Source of the DNA: Otis tarda
Taxonomy: Eukaryota; Chordata; Aves; Otidiformes; Otididae
Assembly (NCBI GenBank): GCA_026413225.1
Contig: CM048552.1
Location: 84,173,001 to 84,237,000, forward strand
Reading direction: 5' to 3'
DNA: 64,000 nt
Shown here in pieces: positions 1 through 17,869 of the stretch (position 1 is the first letter of the stretch; every line of letters begins with the position of its first letter). The notes below the pieces were generated by a model. It did not search any database and had not been told where the DNA came from. It saw nothing but the letters and a program-made list of their open reading frames with translations. The translations under genes and the position numbers were made by a program.

Positions 1-1820
1 CTTAAGGTCTCTGTGCAAGTCAGAGTCCATGGTGCATCAGCACTTGTTGAGCAGAGAAAGTTTTTCTGCTTGAGGTTTTCACTTGAGACAAGGGGAAGCA
101 GGTGTCTGCATTTCTTGTGTTCAGCATAAGAACCAACCAACTGGTGATGTCAGCGCTTGTTTCAAAATGCGATTTCTGAGCAAAAGGTGAATGGAAAAAA
201 TAAATATGTATTTATATCGGTACACAGGAACACATGACTTCCTGTTGACTAAAGAAGCAACCTCTCCTCTGCTTTGGGTCTAGGTAATTACTTTTAATTA
301 TTCACTGCATTTTTGCTCTCTGATTTCTTAATCTTTAGTAACAGTAATGGTGATATTCCTCCTCCTCCCTTACACCTGACCACTGCTCTTCAGTCTGCTG
401 TTATTTCTCTGTTGTTATCACTTCAAGACAGGGAATAGAGCCCTAAGCACAAGAAACCTGAAGGGATGCTAGGATATCTTTCTGTGATCCCGATAAGCTG
501 GAGTGGTGTCTCTTGCTAGATAACACTTCAAACACACAAATGCAGGGACCCTTTCTAGCCTTCCCCACTAGTCTTTAACTGACCTGGGCTTTGATCAGAA
601 ACAGAGATGGAGTCATCTTCAATAAAATTGTTTTTCTCTCCCACCCCCAGTCCCTTCTCCAAATAAGTTTGCATTGAGCAGAAAGGAGTGGTCAGCATCT
701 CTCCTCATGTATTAGCTCCCAGCCAAAAGGGTCCCACCATATGTTTAAAATTTGGCAATTTACAGCCAGGGAGGAAGCTGTACTAGCAGCTAGATCAGGG
801 ATCAGCAACCTTTCCATGGTTTTCCAAACTTTTTTTTAACTAGAGCAGATACGGCATCTTCTGGCTTTAGTCAAACACTAGGAGCCAGATTCTCAAAAAG
901 CATAATTGCCACAGCTCTTGAGACCAATGCAGCTGCCAAAATGTGGATTTGTTGAGTGTGTGCTCTACCCAGATATTTCCCCAAGGAGCACGACAGCTCA
1001 GCCCTGGACCTTCCAGGAGAGCTTCTCCTTCTGAAGCACGCCATGCCAGCCACTCTCAAAGACAAGTACTTTCAAAATCCTAGGTTAGAGAGTTGTCTGC
1101 TCTGTTCTGGCAACTCATCTCTCCTTTTCATGTTTTTGCATATACTGGTTTCACACAGTTCTAGCATGCTGAAAGCCAGTAAAATTGATAAGGAGAGTAA
1201 ATGAAGCAGAGAAAAAATGAAGAACTACCCTAGCGTGAGGTAAACAAAGCCCTGTTTCTCAGCCATAGCACTGACCATGCCCCGCTTGAGGCAGAAATGG
1301 AGCAGAATATCCCCCAGCTGCCTTTCCAGCACGCTGCCTGGCCAAAGCTGCTGCCCCATCCCTTGGCTGTCCTTCAGCCCTGCAGAGGGGATGGATGCCC
1401 AGACAGGCACTGTGGGGCTTTGGTGGAGCAGAGCCTGGGCGGCAGAGCACGGTGCTGGCAGAGCGAAGAGTGTGCATCTTGAGAGTTGAGTCATTCTTCA
1501 CCAGTCCTTTGTATACAGCTTTGCAATGCAGGTTTGCCACCACTCTTGGCATGCTGAGACAGCTCAGGTGCTCATGGCCATGTTCAGGTGCCAAAGTGGG
1601 GCCAGGGCACTCCCCATCACACCTGGGCTCTCTCTGGAGGTGAGTCCCTCTCAGCCTCCTCTTTGGCCTCCAAGCAGCTGCCAGGCCTTTCAGGAGTATA
1701 TGGAGGAAGAGGGGAAGCCTGCCAACAGTTTGGTGTTCCCTGAGATCCTTCCAGGGGGATGGCTGCAGGGCACTGGGCAGAGGTCCTTCCACGGTGGGGC
1801 AGGACAGGGTCACCATCTTC
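1..1820. other. Upstream flank, no gene recognised
   Basis: I see no convincing exon here. Open frames between about 1225 and 1870 exist on both strands, overlap each other and resemble no family I know. They sit in GC-richer DNA and look like chance frames. AICDA regulatory DNA probably lies in this stretch, but I cannot point to specific sites. Confidence 0.4.
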
Positions 1821-1825
1821 TCTGC

Positions 1826-1940
1826 ACAGCTGCGTGACCTGAGGCCCAGAGGGACGATGTGGTTTTGCCCACATTCACGTTAGTGGTACATAAGCTCCCA
1901 GGCCCCCGCCTCTAACCACTAGACAATGCTTCCTGCCTCG
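1826..1940 (-). repeat. Old MIR/CORE-SINE-like element
   Basis: Read on the plus strand, the segment has the order expected of an antisense MIR-like SINE. A piece resembling 'tgacctgaggcccagag' is followed by a 'ttgcccac' piece and then 'tctaaccactagacaatgct', the reverse complement of a tRNA-like A-box head (TAGTGGTTAGA). It is diverged and short, consistent with an ancient amniote SINE. It lies about 340 bp upstream of the AICDA start codon. The exact family is not certain. Confidence 0.5.
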
Positions 1941-2280
1941 TTATGTTATTGATATTAATTCAGAATAATTTTGCAGGCGGGGAGGGCTCAATGGGGAGTG
2001 CGGCACGGGGAGGCAACCAATGAGTGCTGAGCATCTTTCAGAACTGATGACCCTTCGCATCTCAACCCTTTGCTCTTCAGCTCCTACAGCTCCAGAGATC
2101 TTTCTAACTCCTCCCTCAACCACACCCTGGTGAAACCCGGCAGGGGGTAGATAGGGGTGAATGGGGAGAGGACACACAGGGCAGTCTACGTTTCTGTACA
2201 TCAAGTCAGAGGGCTGTACAGACAGAGCCTGCGAGACAACCTCCCCACAATCACATCACCTGAGAGAAACCCTGGCAGTC

Positions 2281-7285
<5,005 letters not shown>

Positions 7286-9315
7286 AGTGAAAGTCATCAG
7301 CAATCAGAAGACTTCACAAACACTTGTTCTTTGATTCCAACTCTCTCCTTTACAACAGATCTTTTTCTTCTTCCCTCTTTACATCTCTCTTCCTTCCAGC
7401 TCTGTGTCTATTCAGATAAGAATAGAGATAAGACTTTTTCATTTCCAAGGAGAATTAGGCTGATCTTCTGAAGACACATTCCCTAGACTCACACCTCATC
7501 CATTGCTAGCTGGGAATAGCCAGGACTGCAGTGATATTGCCAGAGAGCAATATGCCATCTCTCAGTCCCTGCAGAGCTAATTCATGTGGTCCACTAAATG
7601 GAGTTCTGGGTTTAGCCTTGCCCAGGTGGGAGCAGACAGCCTGCAAAGCTGTTTGTGTGACTGTGTTTTCACTGGCACCACACTGATCTGCACATTTCAT
7701 GAGGGCTTTGGGGAGCATATCTCTTGACTCTTAGAGCTGCACTACACTGAGCTGCTTTGTGTCCTCTGCTGTGAAACAGTATATTTGTCCTTCTGGATGT
7801 GGATAGAAAGTTGAAAACCACCACCATTTAAGTGGTATAGCCTGTGTCCTAACAGAAAAGTTTGACAGTTATTGGAAAGCTCAACTGAGAGTGTTGAAGT
7901 GAGTCCTGGAACAGCCCAGGTATCTTAACTTGAAAATCTCACTTCAAGCCAGCAGATCTTCTAAATAGATCATGTGCAGGCCCAGGCCCTGTAGTGCCTC
8001 CTGCCCAGAAAGGAGAGAGCTTCAGTAGCTGTAGGTCCAGGTTTTGTGCCCTAGGAGAGGTTGAAACTAGAAAATAAAAGCCTAAAATGAAAGCAGAAGA
8101 CTTGCTGGCCAACATTTTCAAGGGCAAACTGCAGTTCTGGGTGTCCAGTAAGATGTTTCCCATGCAGAAATAGGAAGTCCACTCAACTCCTATGAACTAT
8201 GTTGAGATTCATGGCAGCTTGAGGTCAGTACTGATCAGTGGGTGGACCTCCCATCTAGCCAGGAAAGGAGACAAAAAGGCACTTCACCATTGCAAAGTTT
8301 TTCCAGCATACATCTACTGGAAAATACACTTCATTTCCACGTTGTATTGTCCCTCAGACTTAATTCCTTAGACTGTCCCTCAGACTTCATTTCTCATTCA
8401 TGTTGTGTCTTTTTAGATGGTGTATTGGCATCCACATCAGTCACCATCTGTTTCTTGACACACCTCAGGGAGGAGCACTACAGCTCTCACTACTGGAGTA
8501 CTTTTCATCCACTGAGCATTTCCTCCTAGATCAGTCCTGCAATATGCTCCCTCCCTAGCCAGCTGTCCTCTGCTGGAGGCCCCTTAACAGTTCCACAGTC
8601 TTCTGTTTTTTCAAGCCTTTTACTGCCCATAATATATCTAGATATGGCTATTTGGTGACCAGGCTGAGAGCTGACCAGAAAAAACACTCGGCATAAGCAA
8701 ACCTGTAAAGCCTGTAGATAGATATCTTTTGTAGAGGGGAAAATCAAAGCATCCTCCTGCCTGGCAATCATTGTGTTTCCACTAGGAGACCCCATCAGCA
8801 CCTGATCTTGTGGACACAGTCTTTACCCAAGTTGAAGACATAGGTTCATAGTACACATCTACTCACCACCACCTTCCCATTACCTACATTACAGATGGAT
8901 TGTCCTCTGCAGTCTAACTTCTTGAGGCTTTGCCAACGCTAAGCATGTCCCACATTCTGGAGGTGCTCTGTCATTTCCTTCATGATGGCTGTGAGTTTTC
9001 TGCTCCATCCTGGATAAGGCTGGAGGCTTCTGTGTGGCTCTTTAAAACACCTCCTCTGGTGATAGGCCAGCCACAGGAGGACAGCAGAGAGCCCTGCTTC
9101 CCCAGTGCCTCCTTCTTCTAGGAGAGGTCACTACTGGGTGCACCACAAGCTTTCTACAATTTCAGGCTCCTGAGGTACTCTCAGCTCAAGGAACTTCAAC
9201 CAGGAATAGTAATGAGAGTTCTTTGCAAAGCATTAATTTGCAAACATGGTGTTGTATATTTGTTTGATAAAGTGCATATTATTTATATAAATAAAGGTCT
9301 TACAAATGAGCATCT
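7286..9315 (+). other. AICDA: AICDA 3'UTR with polyadenylation signal
   Basis: After the AICDA stop codon there is about 2 kb with no open gene, ending near an AATAAA at 9290-9295. An earlier AATAAA-like site lies near 8073. A 3'UTR of about 2 kb is the usual size for AICDA. The exact cleavage site is inferred. Confidence 0.6.
9229..9236 (+). promoter_or_regulatory. miR-155 seed match in the AICDA 3'UTR
   Basis: AGCATTAA is an 8-mer match to the miR-155 seed. It lies about 60 bp before the AATAAA that probably ends the AICDA transcript. Repression of AICDA by miR-155 through one site in the 3'UTR is established in mammals. The match and its place near the 3' end suggest the same control here; its use in this species is inferred. 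Confidence 0.65.
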
Positions 9316-12300
9316 GATTTTGTCATTATTTTGGTACCATGTGGGTGAGGGAAGTAAAAGTTGCCACAAAAGATTGACGTGTCATCTATTCTTTCTGATT
9401 TCTGGAGAGACAACCTAGCACTATCCTATATATTGTCTTTATCCTTTTCCCTTGTAACTTTCAAATTGTTGCCAGCGTCACCCAGTAGATCAAGGCGGAT
9501 GAAGTGTTCAGGCAATTTTCCACCTTTGGAAATACTATCAAAAATCTGGGATGTAAATACTAAAGTTGTATTCAAGATGCTTCCTTCATCAATTGCAAGC
9601 CTATTGTCCCCATTCATGTCTTATAATTAAACAAAGCAGACACAGAAGAAGTGCTGAGTCAACATACTCCACAAAACAAGAACAGAAGCGGAGATGGAAA
9701 CTTTTGGTATTGGCCTGTACAATACCATTGTCCTTCTGAGTGGAATTGTTGGAGAGCTATTAGAAAAAGTCGCTTTTTTTTTTTCTGAAAAAGCACTTGA
9801 GACACTGGCTTTTGCTTAAATGCTGACAAACATTGAGTTGAAGGTACTTGTTGAGACATGACAATTGGTGACATTATACAACAGGAGAATAAATGCAATG
9901 AGTAAATGCAAAGATTCAGAATACATCCTAGATTGCTTCTTCTGAATCTAAAGCAGATTAAATTCAGAGTGGACTGTTTAGATAATCTATGTAGTTTAGC
10001 TATAGGAATTTAAATCTTCTGCTATAGAGATCCTTTTTAACTGCAACTTTTTCTGTTCTCAAATACCAGTTCATATTATTTGTTACAAAGTATTCTTTGA
10101 ATTGGCATTGTTAATTAATTCAACCTCAAATAGATTAGGTGTCTCTGCCAAGAATAACTCCATGGAGGATGACGGTTATGTAACAACATTGCTTTTTCAA
10201 CCTAAGAATTTTTTACATGCTTTGTAGACAGTGTATATAGGGAACATTTCACTATTGCTTATATATTCTGGAGTACCACTTATATTTACAGCCTATCCCT
10301 TATGGAGATGGGCCTACAGTGCTAGCTGAAAACCCCAGTCTCACTTGGTCTGACATCCTGTGGATTCCAGTGATGAACAAGGCACTTGCACATACAAATA
10401 CAGCTGCTGCCCTGAGCCGTGCTTTCCACCCATTTGCCCGCCTGCCCATTCTGTTGTTACTCACACCCTAAGGACCACAGCCACAATTAATGACAAGATA
10501 CAAAAGATTTCCAGCAAATCTGGCACAAACATGAGCTCTCACGAGGCCTGCCCTCATGAGTGGATATGTAATATTTTGAGTGCTTTTTGCATTGTCAAGC
10601 TTTATACACCATTACTGTAGGCATGTCCTCACGAGGCCCAGGGGGCTGCTGAAAACCATCCTGCCTAGGGGCTGGGGGTAGCTCCTTCATCCTCACTGAA
10701 TATCATCCTGCATGTCTCTGCACACAGCTGCCTGCCTGACCTTTGGCAATAGGACCCTCAGGATGCATCCAGTCTCATGAAAACTGACATACACTTTATC
10801 ACCCGGGGGAGCTGGGATACAGAGACCACCCACTCTGTGAGAGCTCCAACTCTCCAGCAGAGTGAGGTGCAGGATCACTCTGATAACAGAGGAAATGGGA
10901 CAAAGAGAGGATGAGATGGTTATTGGTACAGTGTGGAAAACCAGGCATAGTGCACCTAGTGCATATGGATGTTTTCCACCCTTTAGGAGGGTGTTGGCTG
11001 GAGGGATGTTCCTCGCTGCAAACAGCTCCCGGAGTTCAGCTCTCGACAACCCCCAGAATATGCCCATTGAAAATCAGGACACTGACATCATTCCCACAGC
11101 TGCACACAGCATTACTCCAGGTCAGTACACAGCGTCCTTGGACATCACATTGAAATAATAAGAAACAGATTACCATGAAACAACGCAAAGACACGCTCCA
11201 GGCCCTTACAAATACAAGGGAGATTTTCAAAGCATGTCTCCCGCCCTGCTTGCTCTTTTTCCCTCTCCCATATGCTGGTACTTGGAAACCAGGACAGAAA
11301 AGGGCCTTGAGGTCATGCAGTCCAGTCCTCTGATACTGACCCCTTCAGGGGTTTTTAGCCTGTATGTATTTACGTCCAACATTGTCCTCTAGCTTCAGCA
11401 GGGTTTTTTCTTTCCCTCCCTGGTGCTGGCCCTTCGGTGTTTCTATGAGCAGAAATTTCATTATTTAATCACAGAAGTATTAAATACTCCTGGCAATGGA
11501 AATCGGGTTTGGTTTGCAGAAGAAATGTGGAGGGGTTTGTCACAAAAGACAAAGTTTGTTCTGACAAACCCCAGTGTACTAAACTACAGGTTGATCAAGT
11601 GATTTGATTTCTCCCTAAGGAAACAAAGAGTTAACCCTAGAATGTCCAGAAAGAAGACATGAACATCCAGCCTGAGGACCTGGACAGGGGGAAGAAAACT
11701 TCAGCCACGCTATACATTGCTCCAGTTAACATAGGAGACACTCCTCACCCAGATGCGCTTAGCTTTAGATACTCTCTCAGACAGAAGGGGCTGGAGCTGA
11801 TTCCGTAGTCTGTAACTTTTCTGCCTGGCTTGATTGTCTGCTAAACATCTGGAGACTTCAGCATGGCCAAAGGATGCTATAAGCATTAATCAACTACAAG
11901 AGATAGACAGGATTCCCACCAGCCCCTGCCTTATTCTTCGAATAATAATTTGCATCTGCATGTTGCAGATCCCAGCAGCAGAACATTCCCCAGTGGGATC
12001 ACACAATGGGCCTCCTGCTTGGAGGGTTTGGCATCATAAAACATGGAGCTTCCAACACGATTCATTCAGATATTTTCCATTATTTGCAGTGCAAACTGAA
12101 AACTCTTGCAAGGCCCAACACACCTATTTTTTTTTTTTTTTGCCTTCTGCCTGTAGAGATAGCTCAAAGCTTTCAATATCTCCAACCTCACCATTCCACT
12201 CAGTGCTTCCAGTTGGAAAAGCAGAGATTATTTTACTGTTTTCCCCTAGTTTTCAATGAACAACTGGGACTCCAGAGTATGGAATTACAAGGGAAGGATG

Positions 12301-13380
12301 TGTGCCTGCTGAAAAGCAAAGTTGCCAGAGCTGACATTTTCCCTTTTATTCTGTTGTTTCTACAGTTGTGAAAGCAAAGAGAATAAAACCTTAAAATGAA
12401 GCAATATAATCCTTAGTAATATAATTGTATTATATTGTAATAAAAGCAGTAATATAATAATAATGATGTTACATAAATACTAACAACATTAAGTATTTTC
12501 TGAAACATTCTGAAACACACATAGCCATAAAAGTGATGTTCATAAGAAATTCTCAAAACCAGAATGCATTGTGCCAATTACTTCTTTGGAACAGATCAGA
12601 GTGGGAAAAATGTTACTTGGTGGCCTCTCGAGAGCATACTCACGGAATCTGATTGCAGAATCAGCAGACATGAAAGGCTGGATCCTGGGGCATAGGTCCT
12701 GTCCCCACTGGACTCTCAGAAAGCCTTATAAAGACCCAGAGCACTGTGTCCTGGCTGCCCGGCTGCACAATCCAAACTTCCTGGTTGTTTCTTATGTGCT
12801 CCTTCTGCTGAGCAATGCCCAGCCAGTGATAAGAGTCTTCTCTGGTGACAGTATGAAGCTCATAGTTCAAGACTGTAGTAGGGGAACACTGCCAGGAACT
12901 GGCCTTTCCAGCCTTGTAAATAATGTTATGATGCACAAAGTGAGCTTGAAAGCTCACTGCTGATGCTTGTTAGTATTCAAAGTTTGCCAGCAATGGAGGA
13001 AGCCCCTAGCAGGAAAAAAAGAAACATGAAGATTAAAAATTAGATGTCAAAAGCTAAGTTGTCTTTTCAGCATGATCCAGAGTTTGAAAATACAGCATCT
13101 AGTCCAAGAGATCGCTCTGATCCACCTTCAACATGTTCGCTAATCTCCCTTAGGACACAGCTTTCCAGACAACAGGGTAGCACCTTGGAATTTACTGTGC
13201 CATGTAAACTCCTCCTAGAAAGACTAACCACTCAGAAGCATTTAAAAGGTGGCAGATTGTGCTGCTGAATGCAGGGGAAGTGGAGCTAGGTCCTGTGGAA
13301 AGGAAGAATCTTTGGGGTTAGAAAGGCCCTCTAGAGGGTTCAACAACGTGTTTGCTGCATGGCTAAATCAGGCAGCTCAG
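9316..13380. other. Intergenic, nothing firmly recognised
   Basis: No exon, RNA gene or clear repeat could be assigned. Overlapping frames at 12571-12963 (+) and 12661-12957 (-) have no recognisable domain and are not supported as genes. AT-rich simple sequence occurs near 12410-12480. Confidence 0.4.
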
Positions 13381-13384
13381 AGGA

Positions 13385-13850
13385 AAGCTCTCAGTGTCTC
13401 CAGGGATGTGTTAGTCCAATAGCCTCTCTTGGCACTCCTCCCTGTACAGCACCGCTATTGGGAGAGACTTTTTCCTTCTGTTCAGTTGTAATTTCCCTTG
13501 TTGCAGCTTGTGCCTGTTGCCTCATTTTCCCTCTTGTGCAGCTTTGAGAAGAGCCTGGCTCTGTCTCAGCTGCCTTTATGTAGTGGAAAGCTGCAGTAAG
13601 ATCTCACTTAGCCTTCTTCTCTTTAGGTCTAACAAAGCCAGCTCCCACAGTGTCTCCTTGTAGGGCAAGTGCTCCAGCACTCTGAGCATTGCAGTGGTAC
13701 TCCACCAAATCCCCTCTGTTTCCTCAGTGTCTTCCTTGTGCCAAGACTTGACACAATGGTCTGTATTTCTCTGGAGCATAATGCCTGGAACAAACTCTCC
13801 TTGTTACACCTCTGCACTTAGGGGGTCTTCATCTGCCCCAAGAATTGTGT
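13385..13850 (-). repeat. CR1 LINE 3' fragment, antisense
   Basis: The plus strand reads like the reverse complement of the CR1 ORF2 C-terminal region. A segment about an added-up 'agccagctcccacagtgtctcc' type tract (13630-13660) and 'gacttgacacaatggtctg' (near 13745) corresponds to the common CR1 region seen cleanly at 62.6-62.8k. It is old, with many substitutions and no usable frame. Confidence 0.6.
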
Positions 13851-14124
13851 CAGCTGGCAATGGTCAATGAGACTTATGTGAACATGCACAATTAGTACAA
13901 TGGGGCGGAGTGTTCACAAGGGTTGAGCACATAGACCTTCCCATTCCTCTGTGGAGGGTGGGTCGTGGTTAGTCATAACTACTGATAATGGGCCCTATTC
14001 ACTTTCGTTTTAAGGGTGGCTTGAGTTTGGTTGAGACAGCAGAGCAGTTGAGCAAGTGCCTGACTTTCAGCACAAAATTTCTGAAGGTGTCCAAGTGCAA
14101 GCTTCCCAGCCACTAGGACTCTGC

Positions 14125-14905
14125 AATAATCAACAAGGTTGCGAGGGGCACAAGCAGAGACAGGTCATTTGTCAGCTGGCTCGTTAAAACCAAGAGCTGA
14201 AGGACAAGAGGAAATGGCCTCAAGTTGTAGCAGGGGAGGTTTAAATTGGATACTACGAAAAATTTCTTTACTGAAAGAGTGATCAGGCACTGGAGCAGGC
14301 TGCCAGGGGAAGTGGTAGAGTCACCATACTTGGAAGTGTTCAAAAACTGTGTAGATGTGGCACTTCAGGACATGGTTTAGTGGACATGGTGGTGTGTCCT
14401 CGTTTTGGCTAGGATAGAGTTAATATTCACCTCAGCTGGGTGGAGAACTGAAGCTGGTAGCCCCTATGGCTGAGATAGTTAACTAATTAGCTAACAGCTG
14501 GGGCTAATTTACCCAAATTAGCCAAAGGGCTATTCCATCCCATTTGACATCATGCTCAGTATATAAGTGAGGAGGGTGCTGAAGGGAGCCTCCCTGCTTC
14601 TTGGAAGAGATTGGGTGTGAAGATCTGTTGTGAGCTATTGTACTGTATTTGTGTTCCATCACTGTTTTGTTTTCTTCTGTCATTACTGTTAAATTTACTT
14701 TTTGTTTAATCTCAACCCACGTGTTTGGTTTTTTTCTTCTGGTTTTCTTTTGTTTGCCAAATCTCCTCCTATTCTCGGGAGTGAGAGAGAGACTGCGTAG
14801 TCTGGTCCCTGTCGGGGCTGAACTACGACATGGTGTTAGGTTGATTGGTGGACTTGATGATCTTGAAGGTCTTTTGCAACCTTAAAGATTCTATGATTCT
14901 ATGAT
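14125..14905 (+). repeat. CR1 LINE 3' end, split by a solo LTR
   Basis: The 14125-14394 part encodes a decayed C-terminus of CR1 ORF2. The 14831-14905 part is the CR1 3' tail, ending in 'attctatgattctatgatt'. The LTR at 14395-14830 interrupts the two halves and is flanked by duplicated TGGTG, so the CR1 was present first. Confidence 0.85.
14395..14830 (+). mobile_element. Solo LTR, family A (TGTCCT...ACGACA)
   Basis: A 436-bp element begins TGTCCTCG and ends CTACGACA. It is flanked by the 5-bp duplication TGGTG (14390-14394 and 14831-14835). It contains a TATA-like 'agtatataag' near 14558. No internal retroviral sequence follows, so it is a solo LTR left by recombination. Closely related copies lie at 37228-37680 and, inverted, at 31091-31584. 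A 5-bp duplication fits ERVL-type or similar integrases. Confidence 0.9.
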
Positions 14906-16120
14906 TCTTCACCTTCTACTGCTGCCCAGGGAACTGTGCTGAGTTGGCTGTAGTTTGTCAGTACTCACAAGCCTTTAGCAGACAGCCTTGTTCAGCTTGC
15001 ATTTGACTGTGTGTGAGCTGCTAAATTATTTATCTCAGGCTTTGAAGATGGAAAGCTGAAAGCCAAGGGAAAAAAAACCTCTCTTAAACAGTTACATTGC
15101 ATTAACTACTCTGTTAGATCATCTGACTGACTGGATAATGCCACTGTCTGCATATCCTGTCACCTGAATGTCTTATTCAGACAGTTCAGAGTAAGAAAGG
15201 TCAGGTTCTGAGGTATTAAAAGACCTATGTAAAGCTTGGGATGGATGGAACTGAAATGAAGTCTATTGTTTGCCTTTTCCTCAGTCAGAAATAAAACAAG
15301 GCATTTACAGCATCCTACAAATACGTTATTCTCCTTCTAGACTTCTGTCTGTATTATGTAGTCCTCCCTCCTGTCTGTATTATCTAGTCCTCTACATCCC
15401 TTCCTCTGTCTCCTGCTGTCGATTCTGCTAGCCCCCATTCTACATATAGGGGCCAGTTCAAGAAAGAGCTGGCTTTACCCACAAAGGGTGGCTAGGCCAA
15501 GAAGTTAACTCCAGTCTTGCTCTTCTCTCCTGTTTAGTAGACCAACTTCTCTTTCCTGTATAGTAAGATATGAGGACATACAAATAACTTATGCAGTTGT
15601 ATGGATTGCAAGAAATGGGGAATGCAGATCTCAGTCATATGATACTCTTATGTGTAAGTTCTGATCCTGAAAGTGAATTCTCCCATTTGGGCTTTTGAAC
15701 TTGCTCAGAACTTAACTAAAATCAGTAGTGTTCCTGTCCTGAGAAGCAAAAAGAGTGTTCTTGAATCATGTTGACATAGCTGAATGAGCTTTTGGGATCA
15801 AATAGCTCCAGTAAGCTTCAAGCTAATGAACGTGTATCTGACCATATAAAAGACTGAAATAATTTACCCTTTTCTTATTAAAAAAAAAAAAACCCTGAGA
15901 GTACTATTAAATCTCTTCTATCCTCCTGGCCACAAAGGCACAATATAGCAGCATAGTCCTTGGCAATCTCTTTCCACTTGGCCCTCTCTTCATGAGGCCT
16001 CAAGCCCATGCTTATTTTTCCTACTATCGTTTCTGCTAACACCATTGCCAGGATCCTCCAAACCTCCTTTACCTAGGATTTTGCATTACTTTTCACTCAG
16101 GATTTTCTTCGAGTGCCTAC
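14906..16120. other. Intergenic, small tandem duplication only
   Basis: No gene is recognised. A segment of about 25 bp ('ctgtctgtattatgtagtcctc') is repeated in tandem at about 15346-15393. Confidence 0.4.
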
Positions 16121-16124
16121 TCAC

Positions 16125-17869
16125 TGAAAGGATATGACAAAGCTCTATCAAGTTCAGAAAGATGTGTGAAGTGAAGCTCTCAGGCCAATAATCATCTTCT
16201 CCATGTTGGGATGCAACAAATCTTTTCCACCAGTAACTGTAATCTGAGAGGAGAGACACCCAGTCACTCTTGATGAAAGGCATGCCCAGTTCTTTCTTCA
16301 TGAACACATCAGTGGGTCACTCCTTTGTCAGTAAAGTAATGGTAAAGGGCAGGAGAATTATATTCATCTGAGGGTATTCATGCAAGGGACCAACAATGAC
16401 TTGCAGCTACACAAATAAGTCAGTGGAAAGGGGAACAGAAATGATACAAATAGCAATATATTTTAAAAGGAGAATTGCCAGAGAAGGAGATCACTACAGT
16501 GGCTTGGGCAACCCCTATCACATATCATCAGAGTATAAAGCCAGAGCACATTGGCCAAGGGAGAAGGAATCAGTGAGTGGCAGGAATGCTTCTCTGTGGG
16601 GGACTGAAAAGGGAAGTGGCACATGCAATCTGGGCTGTTCAGGCATACCTTTTGGCAGCCTTGTGCTTGATCACAGCAGCTTTGGGTAAGACAAACTTGT
16701 TGTTTTAGTCATGAATCTGTCTGACTTATCTCAATGATCAGGGAAAACCTAAGGTGAACATCCTAACATTTAGCAGCTTCATATTGATCTTAGTGTTGAT
16801 AGGATGGCCAGAGCTTCTGTCAATGCTCTGGTGTATAATCCCAGAGACAGATTCCCCAAGATAAGCAATGTCCTTTAAGTATACATTTGGCCTGGTAGGT
16901 TTGTAGCTGCACACTCCAGTAGTAAGTATCCAGACACGGATGTGAAATTCATCTCTTAAAATGTACATTAATTTTTGTGAGCTACTTGTCTGGACTATTT
17001 TACAGCCAAACATCAACAGGCAGGCAAGATATACATATGAAAAGTCATATATGCAAGATACAATTGTCCTCTGTGATGCATCATCCTTAAGTCTCCTTTA
17101 GATACGTCTCCTTGTCTTCTCAAGCTATCAAGGGAAACCAATTACTTACTGCAGCTGGCAAGTTGATCTACATATATATGCTAGGAGGGACAGGTTCTAT
17201 CTTCCTGTCAGGATTTTTCACTGTATATAAAGAAGGCATGGATGACTAGAGAAAGACATAACTCTCCTTGTTCAGATTTGGCAAGAGGAAATGACCATGC
17301 TGGTCCTGCAGCTGTATGGGACTGGGGAAAGAAATAAGGCAGAAGAGTGGCACTCTTCACTCGCTAAACCTCCCCAATGCCAGTCATCACCACTATTACA
17401 AAGCACAACTGCTGAGAGTGCACATAATCCCAGAACTTTCAATCCACACCTACACAAAGCCAAAGAGAAGTTGGGTTACCTGCAAGATTCATGATATGTA
17501 TAATGACTCCATTCATTGTCAGGTTCCTGAGACCTTGCTGGTTATAGATATCCAGGTGCTTGAACATCTTGGCTGCACATATTTCCAAGGTCACATTGGG
17601 ATGTACCCTCAGGAACTCTAGAATTCTGGAGTATTTCCCACCGTGGGTAGTAGGTAGGACCCAGGTGATGGAGCAAGAAACTGATGGCATGGCCTTGAAA
17701 CAATTTTCCAAGCAGTTGACTTCAGCATGTTGGGTAGAATTGTTTGAGCATCAGCTCCTCCAGATTCTCCTCCAGGTTCCTCTGCTCCACCTGCCTTCAT
17801 ACAGCACGTATACTTGGATGCTGGCCAGGCAAATAATTTATTTTGAAGTCATTTTGCTGTATCTTCCAC
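16125..17869 (-). pseudogene. APOBEC1-like deaminase pseudogene, copy 2
   Basis: Two exons of an APOBEC1-type deaminase are visible. The catalytic-domain exon (17869-17480, 390 bp) follows the acceptor 'tttgtcacag' and ends at the donor GCAG/gtaacc. The next exon (16243-16125, 119 bp) opens with DYSYWWKRF after 'ctcctctcag' and ends at 'gtgagt'. The phases (G|AT) agree with the family. The H-A-E zinc ligand motif is present, followed by CSITW, and the core continues with [13 protein letters not shown] and QQGLRNL. The W-S-P-C-x2-C segment, however, reads [10 protein letters not shown], so both zinc cysteines are gone. There is also an in-frame TGA about 8 residues before HAE and a frameshift in the first quarter of the exon. 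It cannot be an active deaminase as it stands. The exon 4 end (LIELCHILS) resembles mammalian APOBEC1 more closely than copy 1 does. Confidence 0.85.

Noticed and set aside
1259-1816. 185-codon open frame on the minus strand
   Set aside because: Overlaps several other open frames in GC-rich DNA, has no domain and no splice support.
12571-12963. Overlapping frames of 130 (+) and 98 (-) codons
   Set aside because: No recognisable domain on either strand; most likely chance.
16738-17016. 92-codon minus-strand frame inside the intron of APOBEC1 pseudogene copy 2
   Set aside because: Only a vague strand-helix pattern like the deaminase core, with no zinc motif and no splice sites.
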